Assembly: GCF_000298215.1 (NCBI RefSeq)
Contig: NZ_BAHD01000028.1
Span: 1 to 48,969 of the forward strand
Direction of reading: 5' to 3'
Length of the DNA stretch: 48,969 nt
Origin: Kineosphaera limosa NBRC 100340
GTDB lineage: Bacteria; Actinomycetota; Actinomycetes; Actinomycetales; Dermatophilaceae
How positions within the stretch are numbered: position 1 is the first letter of the stretch; every line of letters begins with the position of its first letter. The position numbers and the translations under genes were made by a program. This document shows positions 1-8,512 of this stretch, one piece after another. The notes under the pieces are model-generated. The model was not told the DNA's origin. It ran no database searches and saw only the letters and a list, made by a program, of their open reading frames with translations.

Positions 1-594
1 CGGGCGGCGCGGCTTGGGCCGCTCGGAGTCGGTGTCGACCGTGCGCGAGATCGTGCCCCGCACGGGGCGAGCCACCGAGCCGCGGCGCAGCAGCGTCGTC
101 GGGGAGCTGGCGCGGCCCAGGTGCGTCACGGCGTCGACGACCTCGTCAGCCTGCTCGCGCGCGGAGTGCAGGGTCGTGGTGGCGCGGTCGCGGGTGCGGT
201 CGGCGGCCTCGTGCGCCACCTTGCTGGCGCGTGCCTGCCCACGGGCCACGGTGCGGCCGGCGCGGTGCAGCAGGTCTTCGGTCTGCTGCACCGGGGCGGG
301 ACGGCGCTTGGCGAGGCGCTCGCCGCGGTCGGCCAGCTCGGAGAACTGCTCCTGGCTGCGAACCACGACGTCGAGGGCCTCGTTGAGAGCCAACACCGGC
401 AACTGCCGGGCGCCCCGGGCCATGCGCCGCAGTTCGCCCTTGGCGTCGGTCGTGCTCTCGACGCTGGGCAGCGCCGTCTCGCCGACCGCGTTCGCGCCGA
501 TCTCGCGCAGCTTCTCGGCGGCCAGGTCGGTGGCGCCGATCACGGCGTACAGGGGGTTGAGGCCGTAGATGGAACGGCGCTTGGTCGTGCTCAT
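1..594 (-). CDS. HBHA-like coiled-coil protein (3' end outside window)
   Basis: The first 198 codons are visible and the reading frame is open to the window edge. The start (CAT at 592-594) overlaps the stop of the upstream regulator as ATGA, so the two genes are translationally coupled. The N-terminus reads IYGLNPLYAVIGATDLAAEKLREIG, followed by long Ala/Glu/Arg-rich amphipathic helix with no membrane segment or signal peptide. This layout and the gene order (XRE regulator, then this gene) match mycobacterial Rv0474 and hbhA (Rv0475), heparin-binding haemagglutinin. HBHA proteins end in a Lys/Ala/Pro tail; that tail would lie outside the window, so adhesin function is inferred only from family and context. 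The visible C-terminal part is rich in Arg and Pro. Confidence 0.6.
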   Translation of the reverse strand, partial: MSTTKRRSIYGLNPLYAVIGATDLAAEKLREIGANAVGETALPSVESTTDAKGELRRMARGARQLPVLALNEALDVVVRSQEQFSELADRGERLAKRRPAPVQQTEDLLHRAGRTVARGQARASKVAHEAADRTRDRATTTLHSAREQADEVVDAVTHLGRASSPTTLLRRGSVARPVRGTISRTVDTDSERPKPRRP

Positions 595-1193
595 GATTTC
601 GCTCCTTGCTGGGGCCGCTCGGCGGCCGTGCGGGTTCGTGATGTTCGTGTGTTCTTGGGGTTCTTGGCGCGCGCTGCGGCGGAGGGCGGTGCGGCGCGCG
701 GGGCGTCGGCCAGGGTGGCGTCGATGAAGTCGCCGGGGTCGACGAACGAGTCGTAGAGGTCGAGCAGCAGTCGGCGCTGCCGGGCCGTCAGCCGTGGGTC
801 GGCCTCGATGGCGACGCGCGCATCGGGTGCCGCACCGGGTGGCCCGGCAGTACCGGTCCCGTTGGCACCGGTCTCGCTGGTGGCCTCGGCGGCCGCAGCC
901 TGCTCCTGCGCGGTTGGCATGTCGAGTAGGCCAGCCTGCTGGTACAGCGACTCGGCCGAGACCTCCAACCCCTTGGCCAGCGCTTGCAGGATCTCTGCGC
1001 TCGGGCGGCGCAGCCCCCGCTCGATCTGGCTCAGGTACGGATTGGAGATGCCCGCCGCCTTGCTCAGTTGGCGGACGGACAACTTGGCGTTCTGCCGCTG
1101 CTCACGCAGGTAAGCCCCAAGGTCACGCACCCCGGGAACATGCGCCCCCGACGCGCCGGGCACCCCGGGCAACGTTCGGTTCAGTCGGCTCAT
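591..1193 (-). CDS. XRE-family transcriptional regulator (Rv0474-like)
   Basis: A 200-residue protein with a helix-turn-helix domain at about residues 25-80; RQLSKAAGISNPYLSQIERG is the classic XRE recognition helix region. A short conserved segment (LTARQRRLLLDLYDSF) lies near residue 145 and is followed by a basic, Ala/Pro/Arg-rich tail. I chose the ATG at 1193 because a -10-like CACAAT lies six bases upstream, fitting a leaderless transcript; reading further upstream gives Cys-rich, unlikely sequence. The gene overlaps the downstream HBHA-like gene by 4 bp and probably controls it and itself. An inverted repeat sits between its -35 and -10 regions. Confidence 0.85.
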   Translation of the reverse strand: MSRLNRTLPGVPGASGAHVPGVRDLGAYLREQRQNAKLSVRQLSKAAGISNPYLSQIERGLRRPSAEILQALAKGLEVSAESLYQQAGLLDMPTAQEQAAAAEATSETGANGTGTAGPPGAAPDARVAIEADPRLTARQRRLLLDLYDSFVDPGDFIDATLADAPRAAPPSAAARAKNPKNTRTSRTRTAAERPQQGAKS

Positions 1194-1199
1194 ACCCCC

Positions 1200-1229
1200 A
1201 TTGTGCTTGCAACAGCTAGCGCAATGCAA
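1200..1229 (-). promoter_or_regulatory. Promoter with inverted-repeat operator for the XRE regulator
   Basis: On the minus strand a -10-like CACAAT (1205-1200) ends six bases before the ATG, which predicts a leaderless mRNA. The inverted repeat TTGCA (1207-1211) and TGCAA (1225-1229), with GCTAGC (1215-1220) near its centre, fills the spacer between -35 and -10. Such a position fits autorepression by the XRE protein. This is inferred from position and symmetry only. Confidence 0.45.
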
Positions 1230-1264
1230 ATCCCTGCAAGCGCCACCCGCTTCCCCACTGCCCT

Positions 1265-1333
1265 CGACAGTTGCGCTCCCTGCCGACGAACGCGGTCGCA
1301 ACAGCAACCCACGGCAGGGAGCGCAACCGTCGG
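1265..1333. repeat. 69-bp palindromic repeat, copy A
   Basis: This intergenic element has perfect 16-bp arms (1270-1285 GTTGCGCTCCCTGCCG and its complement at 1312-1327), extended by four more pairs (CGAC/GTCG) beyond one mismatch, around a 26-base loop. A same-length, colinear second copy lies at 29146-29214. It resembles REP/ERIC-type dispersed palindromes. It lies between the ygfZ stop and the XRE promoter and may also end transcription from ygfZ. Confidence 0.6.
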
Positions 1334-1400
1334 CGGGGCCTGGGGCGGCCAGACGAGCGAGCCTGGGGAGGGTCGCGCGGGGACCCGGGAGGGCGGTCGG

Positions 1401-2486
1401 TTAGCGGCGGGTGATCAGCGTCTGGGCGGCGGCTACGTGGCCGCCGTCGAAGGCGGCGTCCAGCACCGCGTCCGGCGCGGTGTTGCGCTTGATCACCCCG
1501 AGCGCGATGGGCCCCTCCTCGTGGTGCCGGGCGACGGTGGTGAGGCGGCCGACCTCGCGGCCATCGACGGTCAGCGCAGTACCTGCGGGAGGCAGCACGT
1601 GTCCGGACCCGTCGAGGTGCAGAAACACCAGGCGGCGCGGCGGCCGGCCCAGGTTGTGCACGCGGGCGATGGTCTCCTGCCCGCGGTAGCAGCCTTTGTG
1701 CAGGTGCACGGCGGTGCGCAGCCAGTCGAGCTCGTGGGCGATCGTGCGGTGATCGGTCTCCGCGCCGAGCCGGGGCCGCCAGGCAGCCACCCGCGCGGCC
1801 TCGGCGGCCCACGTGCCGGCCAGTGGCCGGTCACCGACCCGCTGCGCCAACTCGGCCCGCGGCACGAAAACCTCGCGCCAGGCCGTCCCGACGCCGGGAT
1901 GCGGGTCGGCGTCGCTGTAGCTGGCGGTGTCCCCGACCGGCCCCGGCCACGGATCCACCCACGCGGGCGGCTCCCCCGGCAGCGACTCGGCTCCGATCGG
2001 CTCACCCAGCGTGGCGTGCTGCGCGGTGACGTTCTCGACCTCCACGCGCAGCAGGAAGCGCATGCGATCCAGCCACTCGACGACGGCCGGCGCACTGCCG
2101 GGCTCCACCCCGAGCCACGTCGCCTCGCCGTCGTCCACGATGTGCAGCGCGTGCTCGATGTGCCCCTTAGGGCTCAGGATGAGGCTCTCGCGGGAGGTGC
2201 GCGGCGGCAGGTCGAGCAGGTGCTGGCTGGTCAACGAGTGCAGCCAGGAGATGCGGTCGGGCCCGGTGATCCGCACCAGGCCGCGGTGGGACAGGTCGAC
2301 GACCGCCAGGCCCTGCTCCAGCATGCGTTGCTCGCGGACCGGGTCGCCGTAGTGCGCGGCGACGCCCGCGTCGGCTCCTTGCCCCTCGACCGCCCCCGGC
2401 CGGCTCAGCAGTTCGGAGTGCAGCGGCGCCAGAGAACCGCTGTCAGGCCCGCTGTCCGGCCCGCTGTCGGATGGGGTCGTCGTCAT
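1401..2486 (-). CDS. ygfZ: YgfZ/GcvT-like folate-binding Fe-S cluster repair protein
   Basis: A 361-residue soluble protein. The YgfZ signature KGCYRGQE is at residues 264-271, and the upstream WLHSLTSQHL and ILSPKGHI segments match the folate-binding GcvT fold. YgfZ/IBA57 proteins bind tetrahydrofolate and help build or repair certain Fe-S enzymes. The first 20 residues (repeated DSGP from a 12-bp tandem DNA repeat) look disordered. The ATG at 2486 starts five bases after the stop of the nitrobindin gene, so the genes form one operon with it. A start further upstream would run into that gene's frame. Confidence 0.85.
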   Translation of the reverse strand: MTTTPSDSGPDSGPDSGSLAPLHSELLSRPGAVEGQGADAGVAAHYGDPVREQRMLEQGLAVVDLSHRGLVRITGPDRISWLHSLTSQHLLDLPPRTSRESLILSPKGHIEHALHIVDDGEATWLGVEPGSAPAVVEWLDRMRFLLRVEVENVTAQHATLGEPIGAESLPGEPPAWVDPWPGPVGDTASYSDADPHPGVGTAWREVFVPRAELAQRVGDRPLAGTWAAEAARVAAWRPRLGAETDHRTIAHELDWLRTAVHLHKGCYRGQETIARVHNLGRPPRRLVFLHLDGSGHVLPPAGTALTVDGREVGRLTTVARHHEEGPIALGVIKRNTAPDAVLDAAFDGGHVAAAQTLITRR

Positions 2487-2491
2487 CAAGC

Positions 2492-2995
2492 TCAGCCCAC
2501 CCGCTTGAGCTGCGCCGACACGTGGCTCTGCAGCGGCTGCCCTACGGCCGCCATGTCCATGACCCACATCAGCTGGGAGTCGACGAGACCGTACATCCGC
2601 GCGGCGGAGGTGTACTCCTTGGCCGCTGGGGAGCGCAGCACCCCGTCGGTGGCCAGCTCGATCGCCGGCCGCTGCGGATCTCTGCGGCCGACATACATCT
2701 CGAGAAAACCGGTCGGGTGGGTCAGCAGCAGCTCGACTTCGCCGTTCTCGAGCACCCGCCAGAAGCCCTCTTCGCGGGCCAGCGGGCGCACCTGGTTGCC
2801 CGCCTCGTCCAGGAGCCAGGTGCGGCTGGACATCGCCAGGAAGGCTCGACCGTCGTGCTCGATCGTCAGCTCCTGGCCGAAGTTCGCCGATTCGATCGTC
2901 GGATAGCCGACGACCCCGGCGCCCTCCCAGCGGCCGACGAGCCACGCGAGCGGCGCGAGAATGGGGTTCAGGGTCGGGTCGAGTTCGAACACCAT
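2492..2995 (-). CDS. Nitrobindin-like heme-binding protein (FABP-like, DUF1794)
   Basis: A 167-residue beta-barrel protein. The family motif GRWEGAG is at residues 21-27, and near the end VGQPLQSHVSAQL carries the His (about residue 158) that ligates heme in Rv2717c-type nitrobindins. Members are proposed to bind heme and isomerise peroxynitrite to nitrate. I chose ATG 2995 (VFELDPTLNP follows) because GGGAG lies nine bases upstream; a TTG 15 bases earlier is possible but less usual. It forms an operon with ygfZ. Confidence 0.85.
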   Translation of the reverse strand: MVFELDPTLNPILAPLAWLVGRWEGAGVVGYPTIESANFGQELTIEHDGRAFLAMSSRTWLLDEAGNQVRPLAREEGFWRVLENGEVELLLTHPTGFLEMYVGRRDPQRPAIELATDGVLRSPAAKEYTSAARMYGLVDSQLMWVMDMAAVGQPLQSHVSAQLKRVG

Positions 2996-3025
2996 GGCCA
3001 GTTCTCCCAACTGGTTCGTGACCGG

Positions 3026-3850
3026 TCAGTGCATGACGGCCATCATGTCAGGGCCGAGCGCGATCCAGGTCAGGGCGTAGGCCAGCACGCCGGGCGCCAG
3101 CACGGAGGAGACGCCGCTGGCGATCTGCGCCCGCCGCCCGAACAGCGTGGGCAGCACCGACTGCACCTGCCGCAGCGCGTAGCTCGAGCCGGCGGCCAGC
3201 CCCCCGGCCAGCGCGAGCACGGCCAGCGGCAGCTCGGCACCGACGGCGGGGCCGAGCAGCGCGGCGACCAGCGCCCCCAGACCGATCGCCAGCGCGCCCG
3301 TCAACGGTCCGCCGCCACCCCAGCGCAGGCCGACATCGGCCAGGCTGGCGACGGCGACTGCGGCGAAGATCGTCACGCTCGTGGCCACCCCCGCAGGACT
3401 GGCCGTCAGCAGCAGAACACAGGCCCCGGAGGTCAGCAGGGTGATGCCGGTGATGGAGCCCGAGACCGACTCCACGAGCCGGGGGCGGCCGTCGCGGCGC
3501 GCCAACTGGTGCACGAATTCGACGATCATCGCCAGAGCCACCGCTCCGGGGAGCAGCATCGTGCGCGCCTCCTGGGAGAGCACCCCACCGCCCAGGAGGA
3601 TGAGGCTCGCCCCGGCGAGCACCGCGGTCGTGCCGCGGGGGCTCGGCAGACCCAGCAGCAGCACCCAGCCACCGGCGAGCAGCACCATCGCCAGCCCAGT
3701 CACGAGAAACGTCGGGACGGTGCCGAGCGCGACGGCACCGGCCATCAGGGCCGCTCCGATCGCGGCCGTCGCGGTGACGAGCGGGCGCCAGGGGCGGCGC
3801 GGCAGCATCAGCGAGTCGGTGCTCGGTTCGTCGGTGGCCACGCCGCGCAT
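3026..3850 (-). CDS. Polytopic membrane protein of unknown function
   Basis: A 274-residue protein with about eight hydrophobic helices (for example LVTATAAIGAALMAGAVALG and FLVTGLAMVLLAGGWVLLLG) joined by short loops. The longest charged loop (VHQLARRDGRPRLVESVSG) lies between helices four and five. I do not recognise a family; the Ala/Gly/Leu-rich composition gives no catalytic motif. It starts four bases after the stop of the MoaD-like gene and ends 31 bases before the nitrobindin gene, so it is probably co-transcribed with both. Confidence 0.7.
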   Translation of the reverse strand: MRGVATDEPSTDSLMLPRRPWRPLVTATAAIGAALMAGAVALGTVPTFLVTGLAMVLLAGGWVLLLGLPSPRGTTAVLAGASLILLGGGVLSQEARTMLLPGAVALAMIVEFVHQLARRDGRPRLVESVSGSITGITLLTSGACVLLLTASPAGVATSVTIFAAVAVASLADVGLRWGGGGPLTGALAIGLGALVAALLGPAVGAELPLAVLALAGGLAAGSSYALRQVQSVLPTLFGRRAQIASGVSSVLAPGVLAYALTWIALGPDMMAVMH

Positions 3851-3854
3851 CCTG

Positions 3855-4151
3855 TCAGCCGCCGGCGAAGGGCGGCAACACCTCGAGCGTCGAGCCGGGC
3901 TCGAGCCGCTGGCCGTCGCGGGCCGGCACCCCGTCGAGCAGAACCGTCGCGACGGCCAGCACCCGTTCCAGCTCGGGGTGGTCGGCGCGCGCGCCGGCGA
4001 GCACCTGCGCCACGGTGCCGACCGGGCGATCCTCCTGCTCCACGCCGGCCGCCGCCTTTGCCGCGGCCCAGTAGCGCACGGTCACGCGGGACTGGTCCTT
4101 GCCAGCAGGCGAGGTGGGGGCGTCGGTGCGGGGTCCGGATGAGGTCGACAC
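3855..4151 (-). CDS. MoaD/ThiS-family sulfur carrier-like protein
   Basis: A 98-residue protein that ends in LPPFAGG. The terminal Gly-Gly is the hallmark of ubiquitin-like sulfur carriers, which are thiocarboxylated by an E1-like enzyme and deliver sulfur to molybdopterin, thiamin or Cys. The core VRYWAAAKAAAG and GSTLEVLPPFAGG fits MoaD. No moaE, moeB or thiG is nearby, so the pathway is not decided. The GTG start is placed by a CAGGCT box six bases upstream. The first 20 residues are an unstructured extension. Confidence 0.75.
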   Translation of the reverse strand: MSTSSGPRTDAPTSPAGKDQSRVTVRYWAAAKAAAGVEQEDRPVGTVAQVLAGARADHPELERVLAVATVLLDGVPARDGQRLEPGSTLEVLPPFAGG

Positions 4152-4157
4152 CAGCCC

Positions 4158-4163
4158 AGCCTG
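4158..4163 (-). promoter_or_regulatory. -10-like box of the MoaD-like operon
   Basis: CAGGCT on the minus strand lies six bases before the GTG start, matching the spacing of other leaderless starts in this window. It differs by one base from the TAGGCT box of glnR. Confidence 0.35.
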
Positions 4164-4263
4164 TCAGGTCGCGCGCCGCCACGCCTCTCCCATCGAAAGT
4201 TGCGCTCGCAGCAGCCGCTTGCGGTCGAGGCCGCGACCGTCGGCATGAGCCACACCGTCGGCG

Positions 4264-4296
4264 GAGGTGAAGCGACTTCGCCTCCCGCATTAGGCT
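4264..4296 (+). promoter_or_regulatory. glnR promoter with overlapping palindrome
   Basis: The -10 box TAGGCT (4291-4296) is six bases from the GTG start, so the mRNA is probably leaderless. Upstream, GAGGTGAAG (4264-4272), CGA, CTTCGCCTC (4276-4284) form a 9-bp inverted repeat with one G-T pair. It covers the expected -35 region, a good place for a repressor or autoregulator. The sequence is not a GlnR box (GTnAC-n6-GAAAC), so the factor is unknown. Confidence 0.5.
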
Positions 4297-4302
4297 TTGC
4301 GC

Positions 4303-5004
4303 GTGGCCCAACTCGTGCTGATGACCGATGCGCTCGCCCTGAGCGCCGAGGTGTTGCCCGCGTTGGCACTGCTGAACCACCACGTGCGCATCGTGCCCGC
4401 AGACACCGCGGCGCTGCTCGACGACAGCGCCGCCGACATCGTCCTCGTCGACGGACGACGCGAGTTGGCCCAGGCCCGCACACTGTGCCGGATGCTCGAC
4501 ATGACCGGCACCTCCGCACCGGTCATCGTCATTCTCACCGAGGGCGGGCTCACGGCCGTCAACGCCGATTGGGCCATCACGGACGTGCTGCTGACCACCG
4601 CCGGGCCGGCCGAGGTCGAGGCCCGGCTCCGGCTGGCGGGGGCCCGCCGCCAGGACGTCCACCCCGACGCCGACTCCCCCATCCGCTCCGGTGAACTGCT
4701 CATCGACGAACAGGCGTACTCCGCCCGCTTGCGCGGCTCCTCACTCGACCTCACCTACAAGGAGTTCGAGCTGCTGAAGTACCTCGCGCAACACCCCGGC
4801 CGGGTGTTCACCCGCGCCCAACTGCTGCAGGAGGTGTGGGGCTACGACTACTTCGGCGGCACCCGCACGGTCGATGTGCACGTCCGGCGCCTGCGCGCCA
4901 AGCTCGGCGCCGATCACGAGACGCTGATCGGCACGGTGCGCAACGTCGGCTACCGGTTCGTACCGCAAGAACTACTGGAGGAAGAGTCACCCGAGAACGG
5001 CTAG
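4303..5004 (+). CDS. glnR: GlnR, nitrogen-response regulator (atypical OmpR family)
   Basis: A 233-residue protein with an atypical receiver domain (1-115) and an OmpR winged helix (about 130-222). The N-terminus ([20 protein letters not shown]) and [19 protein letters not shown] closely match actinobacterial Gln[21 protein letters not shown] and [15 protein letters not shown] are the DNA-binding half. Asp50 (LVDGRR) is present, but GlnR proteins dimerise without phosphorylation and have no partner kinase; none is encoded here. GlnR activates ammonium and glutamine genes under nitrogen limitation. mshD follows after 68 bases, as in mycobacteria (Rv0818-Rv0819). Confidence 0.9.
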   Translation: MAQLVLMTDALALSAEVLPALALLNHHVRIVPADTAALLDDSAADIVLVDGRRELAQARTLCRMLDMTGTSAPVIVILTEGGLTAVNADWAITDVLLTTAGPAEVEARLRLAGARRQDVHPDADSPIRSGELLIDEQAYSARLRGSSLDLTYKEFELLKYLAQHPGRVFTRAQLLQEVWGYDYFGGTRTVDVHVRRLRAKLGADHETLIGTVRNVGYRFVPQELLEEESPENG

Positions 5005-5072
5005 CGCCTCGGCGTGCGCAACCCGCCGCAGCGCGCCACCACTGGCTGACGTGCCGTGATAGTCATGGGCGC

Positions 5073-5990
5073 ATGCTGCGCGCCACCGCCGTCCTCACCG
5101 AGCACGAGCAACGCCAGGTGCACGCCCTCATCACCAACGCGCGCATCCAGGACGGGGTGAGCCCGGCCTCGGAGCAGACGCTGCTGCGGCTGCCCGCGAC
5201 GGGCGCCGGCGAATGGCTGCACCTGCTGTACCAACGCAACGACGACCTGCTCGGCTACGCCCACCTCGACACCAGCGACGCGAACGCGCCGTGGGCCGAG
5301 CTCGTCGTCGCACCGCTGAGCCGTCGCAGGGGTATCGGCACCCAGATGCTGCGCGACCTGCAGGAGCGGGCACCGCAGGTGCGGCTGTGGGCGCACGGCT
5401 TTCTGCCGTCGACGTCGAACTTCGCGATCACCCGGCGGCTGCGTGTCGTGCGTGAGCTGTGGCAGATGGCGCGCCCGCTGGCCGATCTGCCGCAAGGACG
5501 ACCCCTGGCGGACGGCTTCGAAGTCAGCACGCTGACTCCGGGCAACGAGCGCGACGAACAGGACTGGGTGCAGGTCAATGCCGCGGCGTTCGCCACGCAC
5601 CCCGAGCAGGGCCGCATGACCCGCGCCGACTTGCAGGAGCGTCAGGGCGAGCCGTGGTTCGACCCGGCCGGCTTCTTTCTCGTGCGCGACGCCCGCCCAG
5701 GCCCCACCAAGGGCAGCCTCGCGGCCTTCCACTGGACAAAGGTGGAGCGCGGCGTCGGCGAGGTCTATGTCGTCGGCGTCGACCCCGCGTACCAGGGTCA
5801 CGGCCTGGGCACCGCCGTGACGTGGATCGGTCTGAACCACCTGCGCCAGGAGGGGCTGGAGCGGGTGACGCTGTACGTCGACGGCAACAACGCCGCCGCG
5901 ATCGCCACCTACCGCCGGCTGGGCTTCGAACGCATCGGCCTGGACGTGCAATTGGCGGCCGCGGGAGTTTCCGGGCGGGGCGGGCGATGA
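5073..5990 (+). CDS. mshD: Mycothiol synthase
   Basis: A 305-residue tandem GNAT protein. MshD acetylates the Cys amine of Cys-GlcN-Ins with acetyl-CoA, the last step of mycothiol synthesis. The N-terminal GNAT half carries [18 protein letters not shown]; the active C-terminal half carries [20 protein letters not shown], an acetyl-CoA-binding loop, and [19 protein letters not shown]. The segment [21 protein letters not shown] between halves is characteristic of MshD. The start ATG 5073 has no Shine-Dalgarno; GATAGT (5058-5063) lies just upstream, so the leader is only a few bases long. It ends four bases before ppk1. Confidence 0.9.
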   Translation: MLRATAVLTEHEQRQVHALITNARIQDGVSPASEQTLLRLPATGAGEWLHLLYQRNDDLLGYAHLDTSDANAPWAELVVAPLSRRRGIGTQMLRDLQERAPQVRLWAHGFLPSTSNFAITRRLRVVRELWQMARPLADLPQGRPLADGFEVSTLTPGNERDEQDWVQVNAAAFATHPEQGRMTRADLQERQGEPWFDPAGFFLVRDARPGPTKGSLAAFHWTKVERGVGEVYVVGVDPAYQGHGLGTAVTWIGLNHLRQEGLERVTLYVDGNNAAAIATYRRLGFERIGLDVQLAAAGVSGRGGR

Positions 5991-5994
5991 CACG

Positions 5995-8361
5995 ATGGAC
6001 GACATGACGACGTCAGCGCGCACGCAGGACAGCTCGGAGTCGGCAGGCACCGAGTACTCCGACGACCCCAGCGGCCTCGGCGCACCTGCCGACACGCCGG
6101 ACACCGCCGATCTGAACCCTGATCGTCCGCAGAGCGGGGCGACTCCGATCGCCGCGGTCTCGCAGTCCTCCTCGCTGCAGCGCCCGCGCGCCGCGAACGG
6201 CCGGTTCGTGAGCCTGGAGGTCGGCCCCACCGCCGGGGAGTCCGCCGCGACCAGCAACGACGAGCTGCCCGCCGATCGCTTCTTGGATCGGGAGGTGTCG
6301 TGGCTGCAGTTCAACGAACGCGTGTTGCAGTTGGCCGCCGACCCCGACCAGCCGCTGCTGGAGCGCGCCCGCTTCCTGGCGATCTTCGCCAGCAACCTCG
6401 ACGAGTTCTTCATGGTCCGCGTCGCCGGCCTCAAGCGCCGGGTCGCCACAGGGCTGGCCGTGCGCTCGGCCTCCGGGCTGGAGCCGCGGGAGGTGTTGGA
6501 GTCGATCCACACCGTCTCCGATGCGCTGATGCGAGAGCACGCGGAGGTCTTCCGCGAGGTGGTGCGCCCCGCGCTGGCCGCCAACGACATCCACCTGCTG
6601 TCCTTCGACGAGCTCGCGGACACCGAACGCGACAAGCTCTCCGAATGGTTCACCGACCTCGTCTTCCCGGTGCTCACGCCGCTGGCGGTCGACCCGGCGC
6701 ACCCCTTTCCCTACATCTCGGGTCTGTCGCTGAACCTGGCCGTCGTGCTGGCCAACGCCAAGACCGGCACGGAGCACTTCGCCCGCGTCAAGGTGCCCTC
6801 GTTGCTGCCGCGGTTCGTGCGGGTACCCGCCGTCGACACCGACGAGGAGCTGTACTCCGCCCGCTTCGTGCCGCTCGAAGAGGTGATCGCCGCCCACCTG
6901 GACATGCTCTTCCCCGGCATGGAGGTGCGCGACCACATCACCTTCCGGGTCACCCGCAACGAGGACCTGGAGGTCGAGGAGGACGACGCCGAGAACCTGC
7001 TGACCGCCTTGGAGAAGGAGTTGACGCGACGCCGGTTCGGCCCGCCGGTGCGCCTGGAGGTCGACGAGGACACCGACGACCACGTGCTCGACCTGCTCAA
7101 GCGCGAACTGCAGATCAGCACCAAGGAAGTGGTGCGGCTGCCCACGCCCCTGGATCTGCGGGGGCTCAACGCCATCGCCGACCTAGACCGCACGGAGCTG
7201 AAGTACCCGGCCTTCGTGCCGCGTACCCACCCCGATCTGGCTCGCGTCGAGAGCGCCAAGGCAGCGAACATCATGGCCGCCGTGCGCACCCAGGACGTGC
7301 TCGTGCAGCACCCCTACGACTCGTTCTCCACCTCGGTGCAGGCGTTCATCGAGCAGGCGGCCGCCGACCCCAAGGTGCTCGCCATCAAGCAGACCCTGTA
7401 CCGCACCAGCGGCGACTCCCCGATCATCGACGCCCTCATCGACGCTGCCGAGGCCGGCAAACAGGTGCTGGCAGTCGTCGAGATCAAGGCCCGCTTCGAC
7501 GAGCAGAACAACATCGAATGGGCCCGCAAGCTCGAACACTCGGGCGTGCATGTGGTCTACGGCGTCGTCGGCCTGAAGACCCACTGCAAGCTCTCGCTGG
7601 TGGTCCGCCAGGAGTCGGAGGGGTTGCGCCGGTACTGCCACGTCGGCACGGGCAACTACCACCCCAAGACGGCGCGGCTGTACGAGGACTTCGGCCTGTT
7701 CACCTGCGACCCCAAGGTCGGCGAGGACCTGACCAAGCTGTTCAACCAGCTCTCCGGCTGGGCGCCGCGCAGCAAGTACAAGCGGCTGCTGGTGGCGCCG
7801 CGCTCGCTGCGCTCGGGCCTGCTGGAGCGCATCGACGAGCAGATCCAGCGGGTCCGCGAGGGGCAAGAGGGATATGTCGGCATCAAGGTCAATTCGATGG
7901 TCGACGAGGCGCTCATCGACGCGTTGTACCGCGCCTCGCAGGCCGGCGTGCGGATCGACGTGCTGGTGCGCGGCATCTGCGCGCTGCGTCCCCGCGTGCC
8001 CGGGCTCAGCGAGAACATCGAGGTGCGCTCGATCCTCGGGCGCTTCCTGGAGCACAGTCGCGTGTTCGTCTTCGGACTGCAGGGTGAGGGCGGGGTGTAC
8101 ATCGGCAGCGCCGACATGATGCATCGCAACCTGGACCGGCGCGTCGAGACGCTCGTGCGGATCAGCGACCCGCGCCACGTCGAAGACCTCGTGCGCGTGG
8201 TCCGCCGCGGTATGAGCGACACGACCTCCAGCTGGCATCTGACCGGCGAGGGTCGCTGGCATCGGCACAACCGCGGCAACGACGGGGAGCCCCTGACCGA
8301 CCTGCAGACCGCCCTGATCACCGAGCACGGGCGCCGCCGCCGCCGGCCCCGGTCGCGCTGA
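5995..8361 (+). CDS. ppk1: Polyphosphate kinase PPK1
   Basis: A 788-residue enzyme that polymerises the gamma-phosphate of ATP into polyphosphate, reversibly. [20 protein letters not shown] opens the N domain near residue 90, and [17 protein letters not shown] follows. The catalytic region [21 protein letters not shown] has His549 (autophosphorylated His) and His556. The first 88 residues are an acidic, Ser/Thr-rich, probably disordered extension beyond the usual length of about 700. A second ATG at 6004 is an alternative start. The end is Arg-rich (RRRRRPRSR). The gene follows mshD after four bases and is followed by mutT1, as in mycobacteria. Confidence 0.95.
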   Translation: MDDMTTSARTQDSSESAGTEYSDDPSGLGAPADTPDTADLNPDRPQSGATPIAAVSQSSSLQRPRAANGRFVSLEVGPTAGESAATSNDELPADRFLDREVSWLQFNERVLQLAADPDQPLLERARFLAIFASNLDEFFMVRVAGLKRRVATGLAVRSASGLEPREVLESIHTVSDALMREHAEVFREVVRPALAANDIHLLSFDELADTERDKLSEWFTDLVFPVLTPLAVDPAHPFPYISGLSLNLAVVLANAKTGTEHFARVKVPSLLPRFVRVPAVDTDEELYSARFVPLEEVIAAHLDMLFPGMEVRDHITFRVTRNEDLEVEEDDAENLLTALEKELTRRRFGPPVRLEVDEDTDDHVLDLLKRELQISTKEVVRLPTPLDLRGLNAIADLDRTELKYPAFVPRTHPDLARVESAKAANIMAAVRTQDVLVQHPYDSFSTSVQAFIEQAAADPKVLAIKQTLYRTSGDSPIIDALIDAAEAGKQVLAVVEIKARFDEQNNIEWARKLEHSGVHVVYGVVGLKTHCKLSLVVRQESEGLRRYCHVGTGNYHPKTARLYEDFGLFTCDPKVGEDLTKLFNQLSGWAPRSKYKRLLVAPRSLRSGLLERIDEQIQRVREGQEGYVGIKVNSMVDEALIDALYRASQAGVRIDVLVRGICALRPRVPGLSENIEVRSILGRFLEHSRVFVFGLQGEGGVYIGSADMMHRNLDRRVETLVRISDPRHVEDLVRVVRRGMSDTTSSWHLTGEGRWHRHNRGNDGEPLTDLQTALITEHGRRRRRPRSR

Positions 8362-8471
8362 GCGGCGCTGACCCAGGCTGGCTCGGACTGCGTCGACGAC
8401 ACAGCGCCGATACCGTCAGCTCACCCACAAGACACCCACATCGGGCTCACGACAGGCGATCATCAGCATCG

Positions 8472-8504
8472 GATTAACAGCAGACCGTTGATTAACTTGG
8501 GGGG
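8472..8504 (+). promoter_or_regulatory. GATTAAC direct repeats and RBS upstream of mutT1
   Basis: Two exact copies of GATTAAC (8472-8478 and 8490-8496) begin 18 bases apart in an AT-rich stretch between ppk1 and mutT1, followed by a run of six G (about 8499-8504) that serves as ribosome binding site for the GTG at 8513. The repeats could be part of an internal promoter or an activator site. No clear -35/-10 pair is visible. Confidence 0.3.
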
Positions 8505-8512
8505 CATCTTCT

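Noticed and set aside
984-2906. Long plus-strand open frames over the XRE, ygfZ and nitrobindin genes
   Set aside because: These are antisense shadows of genes with clear family motifs, common at this GC content.
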